Below are positions 22,951 through 34,450 of a stretch of 64,000 bases of DNA, in pieces (position 1 is the first letter of the stretch; each line of letters opens with the position of its first letter). The notes beneath the pieces were generated by a model. The model had not been told where the DNA came from. It searched no databases and saw only the letters and a list, made by a program, of their open reading frames with translations. This DNA is from Cenococcum geophilum 1.58 (lineage: Eukaryota; Ascomycota; Dothideomycetes; Gloniales; Gloniaceae). The position numbers and the translations under genes are program-made. Location: NCBI GenBank assembly GCA_001692895.1, contig KV748185.1, forward strand, positions 2,108,001 through 2,172,000, in the 5' to 3' direction.

Positions 22951-25900
22951 CCCCCTTAATAGACGAAAGGAGGTATATAATAAGTTCCGCTAAAGCGTAT
23001 AAAATGTTAGAAATTATAAGGTTACTACAGCCTACTTTTAAAGCTTCCTAGTTTAATATAAAGGTATAGAAGATCTTAAGGGTAAGGTTAACGAGGCTAA
23101 ATAGCTCCTTATAGATATGGAAATTAAGGACTACTCCTCTAACTAATACTTCACTAAGTATAGTAAGGTAAATGGTATATAAACCATCGCTGTCCTTAAT
23201 AACTAATCTACACTCTATTTTGTTATAAAGTCAGATATCTTTAACAAGCTAAAGGAAAGTTCCGCGTTCTCCTTTAACAATAGATACTCGGTAAACGTCT
23301 TCTATGGTATTATACCAGATACTAGAGCCGCAGGAGTATCTATAGTAGGAGAACCTTAAGTTTAAGCCCTTTAGCAGCTTAATAGATCTATTTAGATTGA
23401 CTAATTAACGGTAGGCTAATATATAATCCACTTTAGCAAGGGTACTGTAATCTCTCTCGGTATAATTAAGGTCTAAACCCTATTAGGATATATCACTTTC
23501 CATATTATTCCCACGAATACTCTATTTCTATTCTGTATCTAAGATATAGATAGATTAGGCGTTAAGCTTAATAACCTTAAGAACGTGCTTATCTAGGGAG
23601 ATAATTAGGTGCCCGTTATACGCAAGTAGGGTTACCCTTAGTTACTCCTTTAACAGCTAGAAAGGAGCGTTACTTAGAGCCATTTAACTAAGTTAGAGCT
23701 ATGCCAACTATATCGTCGTTTTAGTCATCTATTTATCTACTAACTACTTAGGGTCCTTTAGCGAGCAGGTCATAAGGTTAAGGTTAAGATAATTAAGCAT
23801 CTTATAAAGTACTACTATTACTATTAAATGAACTAGAAGTCCCCTGGCCGATTTAAGTTTACCCTTAAAGATAACTATAACTTTAACTTCTGTATTATTA
23901 CTAATATTATATATTTTAGCGGCAAGCCAGTACTCTAAGTTATTAACTTCTTAACCTCTTTTTAAGCCGTACATTTCCTAAGGGATATGTTAGCTAGGAA
24001 CGCATAGGATACTCTTTAATTATACTAGATTAATATCTACCTAGGACCCCCTAACCAAGTCATTTATAATATAGGAAGGAACTTCTTATCTATAAAGTTT
24101 TAGCAATAAGTAAAGGCAATGGCAATTAAGGTTAAGGAAGTCCCTATTAAGGCATATAATAGCGTTAGAAAAGTAGAACAATACCACACGCTATTACGCT
24201 AAGTATATAAGATTATTTCTTCGGAACTAAAGGACGCTAGCGAAGAGCTTATCTTATAGATGGCTGTTAAGGCTATTAACAATTCCGCTGGTCTAGATAG
24301 ACTCATACCTATATTACTAGTCTTTGGCGCTTACCCTTAAATAACTAACAATTCTCCACCATCTCCCTCCATTGTGTAATAAGCTAAGGCTATTCGCAAG
24401 GTAATAAAAGAGGTGTAATGTATCTACGCTACGCGCCAGGTTAACAACGTACTAGGAATAAGAAATGGCCTAAATACCTTAACTACGCTTAATTTGCCTC
24501 TCTAATCTAAAGTATAAGTATAGCGTAAGAAGGGAGGATAGTTAGGGCCATATAAACTTATTATAAGTGATAGTTAAACTTATACTCTTTAAATACCCTA
24601 TAGACCCACTTAATTCCATTTAACCGTTGTTAAGCCCTACTATAGGAATAATAGTTACGAGCCTTTATAGGATGCCCCAGAGGATTCCCTAGAGGATGCC
24701 CTAGAGGATACCCTAGAGGAGAACTACGATTAACATACTCCAAAAGGAGACTATAATTCTAATATAATTGCAGCAGATATACCGCAACTATAACGCGGTA
24801 GAGGTTGCCCGAAAGGATTATAAAATCGCTAATACCTTATTAATTTCAAAGAGCAATTTATTACTGCTATTAAGAGTAGAGATAAGTTATTAATGGCCTT
24901 TATAACAGCTAAAGAGAAGGCTAACTTTAAGCTCGCAAAACAGCTCTAAAAGAAAGGCCATATTATAACCCTAGGAGCTTCTTTTTAAGCATCTAACAAA
25001 TAAGAGATCGACGGTCTTATTTCAAGAGGAGTCTTTAAATTTAAAAAGTACGACCCTACTAAGTTCAATAGAGTTTACATCTTTAAGTTAAGAATGGTTA
25101 ACGAGATTAAGGGCAAAGCTACTAACGCCCCATTTAAGAAATTAAGGCTTATCATCTAAGGTTACAACAATAATAGTAAGGAGGTAATTCTTATGCAATC
25201 CCCTATAATTTAATAAGCTAGTTAATAAGTTATTATTACACTAGCTCCCTTCTTAATAAAGAACAGAATAGCAGTTTATTTATAAGATATTACTTAAGCC
25301 TACACCTAATTAGAGACGCACCTTTAGCGCTTAATATTAGTATATCTTCTAGAATAAATTCGCCACTAATATCCCGAAGATACAATTATGGTTATTCTTA
25401 AGCCATTATACGGAATCGCAGAGGTAGGAACCTATTGGTGGGCTACCTATAGTAAGCACCACAAGGAGAAGCTTTTAATAACTACTTTTACATTTAATCC
25501 CTACTTCCTTATTATAACTACGGGAACCCTATTTGGAATCGTTAGTATATAAACCAACGATATAATTATCTTAGGAGACGACTAATTCTCAGCTCTTAAA
25601 GAAGACGAGCTAGTAAAGGTAAATCTTATAGCGAAGCCAAAGGAAAGACTTAGTTCAACAACACTATTACTCTTTAATAGATGCATCCTCTCCCTAAACA
25701 AGGATTCTATTGCTTTGCGCTAGAAGGGTTAAGGCAAGAAGATTAATATTATTAACGTTAATTCTCTAAAGCAAGGATACGTGGAGCAATGCGCTTGCAA
25801 AGCTTATATTGCTTCTATTTATTAACCCAAGGCTTCCTTTAATCTCTCTATTGCCGCTTAATACCAGGAACTAACTAAGGATAACGTTCTTGCCCTAAAT

Positions 25901-26510
25901 AAGCGTCTTTCCTAGCAAATAAACCATCTTAATTAAGGACTACTCTACGTACCTATTAATCTTCCCACCATTAAGCTCTTCGTGTTTATTAATAGGTTAT
26001 TTATAAATAATAAAGATTTTAGCTCCTAGCTAGGATATAAGATTATTATCACAAACGAATCTACTAGAGAGAATGACTTCATGATCTACGGTAATCTTAT
26101 CTATTAGAGCTCAACTAAGAGTAAGCGCGTTACTTAAAGCGTTTTAGTGTTAGAGATATATAGAATGGTTAGCGGAGTTAATATAGCAATTATAATTGGA
26201 ACTACCTTAAAGATAATTATAGATTAACTTAAACTTTCTGTTATCCCTATAATCGTATACACCAACTTATATTCCCTCTATAAGTATTTAGTTAAGCTTA
26301 GTACCACAAAGGAAAAGCGCCTTATAATTAATATTATGGCACTACGGCAATCTTATAAGCGTTAAGAACTCTTTAAAATTTGATAGATTAATAGCTAAGA
26401 TAACCCGGTAGATGTAATAATAAAGGCAAACCTAAATAAGGCGCTAGAGACGTTCGTTAACACAAATACTCTATATATACAAGTTAAAGGTTAGGTTAAA
26501 AGGGAGTAGA
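22951..26510 (+). pseudogene. Element C protease, integrase, RT and RNase H
   Basis: Reads protease-like (FNNRYS.NVFYGI, about 23270), pre-integrase and integrase core (RNAWDTL, YLGPPNQVIHD, KAYNSV at 23990-24170), integrase C-terminal segment (NSAGLDRLIPILLVFGAYP, about 24280), RT (IFKLRMVNEIKGKATNAPF at 25080, then FGIV..TNDIIILGDD) and RNase H (KLSTTKEKRLIINIMALRQ, 26290). The RT catalytic TDD reads TND at 25553-25561. Stops occur throughout, nearly all at Gln/Trp positions. Confidence 0.88.
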
Positions 26511-26519
26511 AGATGCGGC

Positions 26520-26597
26520 GAGGGCCGCTAAGGCGCTAGTGGTAAGCAAGCCAATAGCGATTTTCTATGCCGGGTATAGAAAATCGTAATTGGCTAG
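26520..26597 (+). repeat. Hairpin-bearing dispersed repeat, copy 2
   Basis: GAGGGCCGCTAAGGCGCTAG followed by CCAATAGCGATTTTCTATGC facing GGGTATAGAAAATCGTAATTGG. It lies in the 3' leader of element C between the RNase H end and the 3' LTR. Confidence 0.85.
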
Positions 26598-26723
26598 TAG
26601 AAGTCTGGGTTAGTAGAATAAGGCGTGTTACCTACCAAAGTCTGCTATATTCTACCTACTGTTATATTATTATATACGGTCTGTTTATATATAGATAGCA
26701 ACTATAAAAAGAAGAGTTACCAG

Positions 26724-26930
26724 TGTCGGGAATAAGGTAATTTGCCCTTACGTGCGGCAAATTGCCGTTACGTAAGGCAACTTACCGTCATGTGCCGTCG
26801 TGGCACTAGCGCGGTGAGGAACCTTAAGTTCCTTACCCTCCCCTATCTAATACAACAAGCTTTATTAACCAACATCACTGTAACCCTACTCGAGTAGTCG
26901 TTATTGGTGAGTCACCCTGTGTGACCAACA
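26724..26930 (+). repeat. Element C 3' LTR
   Basis: 207 bp; pairs with 20944-21150. Followed by CTTAG (26931-26935). Confidence 0.9.
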
Positions 26931-26935
26931 CTTAG

Positions 26936-27649
26936 TTTCTTAAAACTGGTTTAGGATTTCCTCTTTAGTCTATTCCGTTTAGTCCTTCTTATGTATTGTA
27001 TTGTATAAGGACTATATAATAGTAACTTGTTTATTCCTTTTAACCTATACACCTTAGTTACGTAAAAGGGTTTATAGTTTATAGATAGTAATAGGGTTGC
27101 AGGCCTTAAAAATAGCTTCCGTAAAGTCCGCAAAGTCTTCCTAGTATTACTCCTATAGGTCATTATTTATAAGCTTAAAGTATTTATATTTAAGGATTTT
27201 AAAACTAATATAGTCGTTAACGTCGTTTGTAGACGTAACGTCGACTCCTTATCTCCACTTCTTTTAACCTTCGCTGACTTGCTTACTGATGTCTGCTATA
27301 CTATATAGTACGTGGCGGGTGGAAGAGGTCTTATAGTAGTCCGTAAAGGCGATTAATGGGTCCATAACGGTTCGTAGAAGGGTAAGAGGTTTCCGTAAGG
27401 TCCGAAGAGGTTTAAGGTTTAAGGGGGTTAAGAATAGGGGTTCCGTAAAGGTCTGTATTCACGTTTATAAACTTTTAGTAAACTGTACTAAGACTTAAAT
27501 AAGTATACAGAGTTGGTAATAGTCCGTAATCCCCGACTTCTAACCTTCTAGTAGGTCGTACTAGGAGTCTAAATAGGTAGTCGCTGTCGTATATATCGCT
27601 TGGGGGGAGGTATTAAGTAATTGCTAATCTGTGCGCGCTTACTAATTAG
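26936..27649 (-). pseudogene. Element A gag N-terminal part and leader
   Basis: Continuation of the element A gag on the far side of element C. It aligns with 36240-36972 of element B (MTYRSNTRKTLRTLRKLFLR versus MTTCGSNIRKTLRTLRKLFL). Just inside the LTR the minus strand reads ACTAATTAGTAAGCGCGCAC, a primer-binding-position motif also present in B and at 59639. Confidence 0.75.
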
Positions 27650-27867
27650 TATTCGTACTAACTTAATAGCACGAGTGAGTTAGATCCAGGGGCACGAAAT
27701 ACGTGTAGTATCGTATGCTCTTTTGGATAATGGTGACTGTCGATTCTATTAAGGTAGACTACGTAGTCTATATACTAACGCGCCTCCCCCCTAATTAGTC
27801 AGCACGTAGGTAGTTGGTGTACGAACGCGTAAATACGCGTTTATACACCAGGTGCTGTAATTATACA
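27650..27867 (-). repeat. Element A 5' LTR
   Basis: 218 bp, pair of 15800-16017; less mutated than its partner (keeps GAGTGAGT, GTGTAG, GGTGACTGTCG). Followed by GTTAC. Confidence 0.9.
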
Positions 27868-27981
27868 GTTACTATCTTAGGTAGTATATTATTTAACTTT
27901 ATTAATACTATAACTAGGTAGTAAATATATAATAAAGCCTTATAGGAAATACTACGGTAGACTTATTAATAGGCTAGGTAT
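27868..27981 (-). pseudogene. N-terminal fragment of gypsy-2 gag
   Basis: The minus strand reads YLVIVLIKLNNILPK and joins in frame, across the GTTAC duplication, to the gag at 15794 and below (IVTIIMLELSF). No start codon identified. Confidence 0.5.
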
Positions 27982-28406
27982 TGTTACGGAACCCCACCGT
28001 AAGGGCCTCTATAGGAGAACCCCGTACTCTTATATACACCTTATATATAGCTTATATTAGCTACGTGTAGGTATATTACCTCCTTACGCCCTTAACCCTT
28101 ACAATTGATCGCGTAATGTCTTATAGACTCCTTAAATATATACGCTCTATAGCCACTACCCACGTCCCGTAATATTATATTGCGCCTTTTTTTACCACTA
28201 ATACTTAGCCTATATTACGGGACCGGGGGTAGTAGCTATAAAGCGTATGTATTTAAGGAGTCTATAAGACGTTACGTAATCGATCGTAAGGGTCAAGGGC
28301 GTAAGGAGGTAATATACCTACGTGTAGCTAATATAAGCTGTACGTGAGGTGTATGTAAAAGCACGGGGCTCTCCTATAGAGGCCCCTACGGTAGGGTTCT
28401 GTAACA
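27982..28406. repeat. 425-bp near-perfect palindrome
   Basis: The arms 27982-28175 and 28212-28406 are inverted copies. Each starts TGTTAC at its outer end and shares TTATATTAGCTAC, ACCTCCTTACGCCC and TATAGACTCCTTAAATA. Mismatches are nearly all C/T or G/A. About 36 bases around an oligo-T form the loop. No target duplication is obvious; ATAGGC/GCCTAT just outside extends the symmetry. It could be a foldback element, two LTRs head to head, or a self-complementary LTR of a neighbouring gypsy element. No gene. Confidence 0.8.
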
Positions 28407-28554
28407 GCCTATAACTAATTTTACGTCTTTATAATACTGTAGGCGCTGCTAAAAGCAGCGTGTCTATAAGTTATCCTACTCTATACTTTTAAGGAACCCA
28501 CAATAGTAAGATAATATTACTTATTAGCTACTATATTAAACCTAAAAAATAACC

Positions 28555-29381
28555 TAATACTTATATTTAACCTACGCCGCCAATTAACCCTAGGAGAATT
28601 TAACTTATTAGCACTAGCCTTAACCCCTAAGGGGAAGCCTAGTGGCTTAAAAGATTATAATAACCTTAATAAGGTAGACATTAATAATATCTTATCCTTT
28701 ATTAACTATATAACTATAAATAAGTAAGCGGAAGAGCTACTACCTATTAAAATTAAAATATAAGACGCTAAGACGTTTATAAAAAAAGTAGTACGAGAAC
28801 CTAATAAATACTACTACCTTTTATAGAACTACTACCTAAAGCTTATATAAGCTAAAATGCGTACTATTTAAGATCGCGATATTATTTAAGACCTATAAGC
28901 TTATAAGGCGCTCGCCAATAACATATACTAAGAGACTAAAGATAACCTCTATGTATCTAAACACGATATCTAACGGTTAAAAAAGGCTAAGATTATACTA
29001 TAGGAGGGTACGACCTCTCTAAGATAGGAAAGTTATAGTACTATTAGTCTGTCTATCGGTCAGTTAATTAGTTAATAAAATAGTTAGTAAAAAAGAAAGA
29101 AAAGAGTGCATTTCCGGTAACTAGTAAGGTCGTAATATATCTATCTAATAGAGGGAAGAAGGAAGGAAGCTAAAGGCTCTATAAATATAGGAAAATACTA
29201 AGACAGTAGGCGATGTCTAATCTACACCACTATAATACTTATTACTACAGTTACTAAAAAAGATAGCATAATTAAATACCTATAATCTTAGCTTAATAAG
29301 TATATTTATAATAACGCTAAATACCTCTTTACTGTATATAACGCTACCTAAGTTCTACGCCCCTAGCAACTTTACCTACTT
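28555..29381 (+). pseudogene. Chromovirus gag, part 1
   Basis: Stop-interrupted frame including KGKPSGLKDYNNLNKVDI, INNILSFINYITIN, IKKVVREPNKYYYLL and IYTTIILITTVTKKDSI. It is interrupted by hAT element D after ACCTACTT and continues at 38991 and then at 54540, where recognisable gag, zinc knuckle and pol follow, so it is assigned by continuity. Start not identifiable; 28407-28554 holds no recognised feature. Confidence 0.55.
29374..29381. repeat. Target-site duplication of hAT D, left
   Basis: ACCTACTT, exactly repeated at 38983-38990. Eight bases is the hAT family rule. Confidence 0.92.
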
Positions 29382-29553
29382 TAGCGTGGTTTTTATTTTC
29401 AATATTGGCTAATCAGATTGATCAATATTGGCACTAGTCAATATTGGCGAGTATTGGCGAGTATTAACCATATTTGTAAATATTTGCAGATCCTCTTGGC
29501 GCCCCTTAAAAAATTTTTAACTTAAACATTATATAGATAGACTATTAAATATT

Positions 29554-30931
29554 ATGGCTTCTAAAGCAGACTTATTACTTATTACACCTATATTAGACTC
29601 CCTTAATACGGAGTCATTAAACTGCTAGCAAAAGAAGACCTCCGATTTATAGATATATACTCGGGCTTTAGACGAAGATAAGGATACACATTATAAGAAA
29701 ATAAGGCTTATATACTGCAAACATTGTATAATAACAGTACATTGCTTAAAATCTACCACAAACTTCCGAAATTACCTAAGAACTAAGTATAATATCTACT
29801 TAGAAAAACGAGAGGGCCCTATTAATATAAAAACCCGCAATTAACTTCGATATCTCTATATACAACTCCGCGATACAAAGCAGTTAAATGATATTAATAC
29901 GCTTACCCTTTAAAACACTCTAAATTAGGAAGCTATTATAATAGCGCTTATTTCCTTAATAACCGTATAAAGACTTCTATTTAGAATAGTTAAATGGCTA
30001 GAGTTTTACGTATTTTATAGGGTCCTTAATCTAAAGGTTAAGGGTTATATTATAACAGCCCACTTTACTGTTAATAATATAGTCCGGAATATATTTATAG
30101 CGTAGAAGGATATTATATAAAAGAAGCTTTAATTAGTAATATTTAAGGTTTATCTCTTACTAGATATCTAGACGTCTCTAAATTAATATCTTTTGCTTAG
30201 GGTTTGCGCACACTTTGTGGATTAAAATGAAAAATTAAAAAGAGGCCTTCTTGCGCTTTGTATAACTCTATTATATAGCGGAGAGGATTAGTTCCAAACG
30301 CTGCTTCTAATACTTTAGGACTATAGTATCGTATAGAGACTTAGTGCTATTATTGCTAATAATGCATCTATAAATAACGTCCTATATTATACGATTTAGA
30401 AGTATCTTTAAGAAGAATATAATATGGAGTGGAAATCCATACACTAATAAATCCGGTATAATGGCTATATTATTTACCTTACTATTAAGGCCTTCCTCTT
30501 TAAAGACTTAATTTAAGAAGATAAGCTTATGTTATATAACGTTAAGGATAAGAGAGGACTTTAAGTTAACCTAAATTTTAGGAGTAGCTAATTTCGAGCT
30601 CTTGGTGTACTAGGTAAACTCTATAATATTATTATATATACCTAAAGCTTACCTAGCCGTATAAAAGACTTCCTTACTCTTACTTAAAGAAGAATTTTAT
30701 TAGATAATTGTACGAGATAGAATAGCTAGTATTAGATATTTTAGGTTACCTTAGAGCATAAGTTAGCAATTAATCTTTATATAAAGAAGCATACTAAGAC
30801 CTTAAGCGAAGATTTCTTAACTCTATAGAATTGGACTTTGCTTTATACAACGTATAACTTCCTCTAGATCTTTAAGAGAGTAACATTAGAAACTTAAGGG
30901 CATGATATAATGATCTTAAGCGTTCTCTTTT
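29554..30931 (+). pseudogene. hAT D transposase, N-terminal and central part
   Basis: Starts MASKADLLLITPILDSLNTE. A BED-type zinc finger ghost follows (YCKHC near 29715, then NFRNYLRTKY, where His positions read Tyr). The catalytic region includes AHFTVNNIVRNIF, YSIV.RLSAIIANNASINN (about 30320) and YNGYIIYLTIKAFLF, corresponding to the hAT order of catalytic Asp, GDNAxNN and Cys/His motifs. It ends at the insertion of element B and resumes at 37187. Transposase would excise and reinsert the element; this copy is dead from stops. Confidence 0.85.
30927..30931. repeat. Target-site duplication of element B, left
   Basis: CTTTT, repeated at 37187-37191. Confidence 0.85.
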
Positions 30932-31145
30932 TGTTCGTACTAACTTAATAGCACGAGTGAGTCGTATCCACGGGCACGAAATACATGTAGTATCGTATGC
31001 TTGTTTGGATGGTGACTGTCGATTGTATGAAGCAGACTACGTGGTCTATATACTGATGCGCCTCCCCCCTGATTAGTCAGCACGTAGGTGGTTGGTGCAC
31101 GAACGCGTATTTACGCGTTCGTACACCAGGTGCTGTAATTATACA
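30932..31145 (-). repeat. Element B 3' LTR
   Basis: 214 bp, TGTTCG...ATACA. Differs from the other LTR at eight positions and holds the unmutated base at all eight. Confidence 0.92.
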
Positions 31146-31354
31146 CTGGCGGTACTTGGAAAATGAAACCACTTGTGTACAGCCTCCGTAATTGCCTCAA
31201 TAGAACCATAAAACACATAAGAAAATACATAGGAAATCTCCCCAAGGTGCCGTCTAGGCTGCCTTCCAAACGGTGCCCCAAGCTGGCCGTAAGTTCTGCT
31301 TACGGTCCGTAAAATGAACCGTACGGCCTTTTAACGGGCAGTAGACGAGCCGTA

Positions 31355-31529
31355 AGTTAGATTTTGAGGGCCGCCAAGGCGCTAGTGCTAAGCGAACCAA
31401 TGGCGATTTTCCATCCCGGGGATGGAAAATCGTGATTGGTTAATTTAACCACCCTACAAAATTCGGCAGGTCACGTGAGTCCACCAAGTTCCACCGTAGC
31501 TTTCTACCGTTTTCTACCTATACCGTACA
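31355..31529. mobile_element. 175-bp insertion carrying hairpin repeat copy 3
   Basis: Absent from sibling element A at the corresponding site (near 16235). Flanked by ACGAGCCGTA (31345-31354) and ACGAGTCATA (31530-31539), a probable 10-bp duplication differing by two transitions. It includes the dispersed repeat at 31366-31441, whose stem is nearly perfect: CCAATGGCGATTTTCCATCC against GGATGGAAAATCGTGATTGG. No coding sequence and no terminal inverted repeat. Class unknown. Confidence 0.7.
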
Positions 31530-31539
31530 ACGAGTCATA

Positions 31540-33230
31540 CGGCCTTCCAACGGGCCGTAGACATACCGTAGGTGCTCCGTTAATCCCATTCTACCCATTT
31601 TATAACTTTTAGGTTAAGCTTATTTATATCAATTAGGGTTTTAAGGGCTTAACACGGCTTTACCTTAGTTATAGCGTCCGCTGGGTTGTCTCCGCTGCTA
31701 ATCTATTTAACCTCCGTAATCTCACGTCGTTCGTAGGCCTAACGTAAGCACATTAGGTCGACCATGAGCCTCTTCTCTTGTGTCGTACCTAGTTTAACTA
31801 GGCAGTTATAAAGGGACTTTAAATCGGTGCATAAAACCAGGGGTAACTGCTCTAGTTATAGAATCTTCTGGACCGTTAATTTAATTGCAGCTGCTATATT
31901 AAATCTATAAGCTAGTGCATATAGTTTAGAAGCTAGTACACTACGGGTTACTCGTTTGTACTTAATTAAAAACCAGTATAGTATATTTGCGTCCTAATTG
32001 CGGTCCGTAAGTACAATTATAAAGCCAATTTATAATAATAGGTCTTTGTTATTGGCAAAGGAGGCATCTATAAATGCCAGTAGGCTAAGGGAATTCAGGT
32101 CTAGTAGTATAAAAGTAAGTCCCCTTACTGCATTATCAATTTGCCACTAAATGCGCTTATTAAGCTGCTTAATATTTTCTTCTTACGGATCTACTGCCTA
32201 GGCCGCAAAGGACAAGTTATAGGCAGATTTGGGTTGGCAGACTGTGGCAATATAGACGCCTCTTGCACGCTATGCAGCGTATTAGTCCTTTATATTTACG
32301 GTCTTACAGGTCTCTCCATAGGAACTAGTAAGGTCCGTAGGCTTTGCTATAACAAGCTTTAGGTTTTAAGCTTAGCGTTCCTAAGTTAGCTTAATTAGGT
32401 TACCCTTTTATATAATTAGGCCTCTATTAAACTTAATTAGATTCTACTTAGTTAACTACTCTTACAGCTTTGCCAAGAACTTAGCCTTTTATAGTTTAGT
32501 TTCTTTAGCATCCGTAAAGGTCTGGTCTGCTAGGAATAGGGTATCGTCTATTTAAAGTCTAATAATACTAAGGCCGTTCAATGGGCTGTATAGAAGGCAG
32601 GGGTCGTAGGTCGACTGTTCCATTTTAAGCTTACTAATGTAATACTAGTGGTACGTCTTAAACCAGTGGTTCCCAGCTTCTAGTACTCCGTAAAGAGGTT
32701 TTACAACCCATAAAATTATTCCTGGTTATAGGTTAAGCTCACGGGGTAGTCGTATAAAGATGTCCCTACTTAGGTAGGTATTAGACTGCACGTAGGCTTG
32801 CGAGATGTCCCATAAGTATAGGGCTACGGGTTTAGTTTGCTGTAGTCCCGGCATAAGTGCAAGTATAATTCATTAGCTGACTCGTTAAATTATAGGCAAT
32901 TACATAAGGACTAAGTCCTTTCCCTTGTCGTTATAAGCTTATATAACAAGCCTTAATTTCTTAAAGGCTTTATTAGTACCAGGGTGCTTAATCTCGTTAA
33001 TAAAGCGTGAGTTAAATATACGGACGCCTTGCGGGACGTCTTTCTCTATTACAACCGCAAAGATACCCTTTTCAAGTAGTCCGTTAATCTCTTTACGTCG
33101 TAAGTCCGTAAACGGGGTTTCCTATACTAGAACTAATATATCCGCAGGCAGAGATTACCTTGCGGATATTCCTGCAGAGGTTAGGTAATTTTTTATTATA
33201 GTATTCTTAGTTACAGGGTGCTTTCAGGGG
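31540..33230 (-). pseudogene. Element B RT and RNase H
   Basis: Reads, from high coordinates, KEINGLLEKGIFAVVIEKDV, GVRIFNSRFINEIKHPGTNK, KLRLVIQAYNDKGK, YLWDISQAYVQSNTYLSRD, VVKPLYGVLEAGNHWFKTYH, IDDTLFLADQTFADAKET and, at the RNase H end, [20 protein letters not shown] and GDNPADAITKAKP. The IDD catalytic pair (32543-32551) is intact, unlike A and C. Stops remain, so no full protein is made. Integration intermediates are synthesised by this enzyme in copia elements. Confidence 0.9.
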
Positions 33231-34450
33231 CGTCCTTAACTACGCTTTACGGTAGGTTTAGTAGGTTTAATGGGTTTCTAGGGGACTTCTAAGGTAGGCA
33301 AGGGTACTTCCAGTTCATCTAATTCGGCGGGTGCTTCCAGTTCGTCTAGTTCGACAAGTACTTCCAGTTCATCTAGTTTAACGTCATAGGTGTTTTCGGG
33401 CCAAAAGTAGGGTTTTACAGACGTGCTTCTAAAGCTGGTTGGCCCACTAGGAAGCTATACGCAGCACGTCTCGTTTTCTACGGCTAGTAGACAATAAAGT
33501 CCATTCCAACTACCGCTTTCACGCCATACGAGGACTTTAGAGTTAAGCGGGAGGTCATATACTGGGGTCGTATTAGGTCCGTTGCGGTAGTGCAGGGCGT
33601 TATTAATAGCTTGCTTAGCCCGTAGCTTAACTATTTCAGTTATTACCTTCCGTATTATAGCTGCTCGTTCCGTAATAGACGGGGCAGGAGGGCCCAGGTT
33701 GCTTATCCTTAGGTAGGCTCCGTAAACCAAGAGGGTAGGTACTAGTCCGTCCGGGCTAGCGGTATTATTAACGGCTTTTACGGCCATCTATAGAGCCAGT
33801 TCCTTTTAAATGTCCTTACATTCGTCCGTAATAATCTAGTAAGCTCTCTATAAGGCTAGGTAAGCTCACTTAACAAGCCTAACAGACTAATACGCCTTAA
33901 CTAGAACAGCTTTTGTTAATATAGCCATAGCCATAGCATACTGCTGGAATTCCTTACTAATAAAGTTCCTACCGGTGTCGTGGGTAATATACTGCGGAGG
34001 TCCAACGTATGTGTCGATCCAGCAGGTCCGTAAAATATCCCAAGTGTATTTTATGGATATATTTTACAACCAACAGGCGGCTTAATAGCGGGTTACCTTA
34101 TTGATTATATATAATACTAGACTGCCGTTAATATACATAATATCCACGTACACTAAGTGGTTAAAGTTAAGGTCCTTACGAAGGGTGAACTTAAATCGGC
34201 CTAGGGAACGTCCGTATTTCTGGCAGAAGGAGCAGTATTTGGTCAGGTGGTTAATTGCCTTCCTATTAACGTCGTCATATCCAGAGCGTTCAAGGACTCT
34301 ATACAGCTTTTCGGCTAACAGGTGGCCGAAACGGCGGTATAGGCAGTGGATCTCCGTACTAGTAAGGTAGCACGGGTTATAGTCGAAAGATTCTTAAATA
34401 TAGGTCCGTAAAGTCTCTCCCCATATAAGGAACGGGTGTCCAAATCGTTG
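33231..34450 (-). pseudogene. Element B integrase
   Basis: Pre-integrase and HHCC-like segment near 34370-34100 (AINHLTKYCSFCQKYG), core with YVDIMYI and THDTGRNF (34130-33960), then the open stretch 33787-33455 (AVNNTASPDGLVPTLLVYGA, ALHYRNGPNTTPVYDLPLNS). An acidic linker repeats ELDELEVP/ELDELEAP (33400-33300). The core aspartate segments can be traced but stops split the frame. The +strand frame 34101-34370 is a shadow. Confidence 0.88.

Larger units (their letters stand above)
20944..26930 (+). mobile_element. Ty1/copia element C, nested in element A
   Basis: 5987 bp with 207-bp LTRs (20944-21150, 26724-26930) starting TGTCGGG and ending ACCAACA in the better copy, plus a 5-bp CTTAG duplication. 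Complete gag-to-RNase H order on the plus strand. It lies inside the gag of element A, in opposite orientation. Confidence 0.92.
15800..27867 (-). mobile_element. Ty1/copia element A (interrupted by element C)
   Basis: 218-bp LTRs at 15800-16017 and 27650-27867, flanked by GTTAC on both sides (15795-15799, 27868-27872). Without element C and one TSD it is about 6.1 kb. Gene order on the minus strand is gag, protease, integrase, RT, RNase H, the copia order. It belongs to the same family as B (30932-37186), to which it aligns almost end to end, and is more heavily mutated. Confidence 0.9.

Noticed and set aside
34101-34370. 89-codon plus-strand frame
   Set aside because: It is the antisense of the well-supported integrase of element B.
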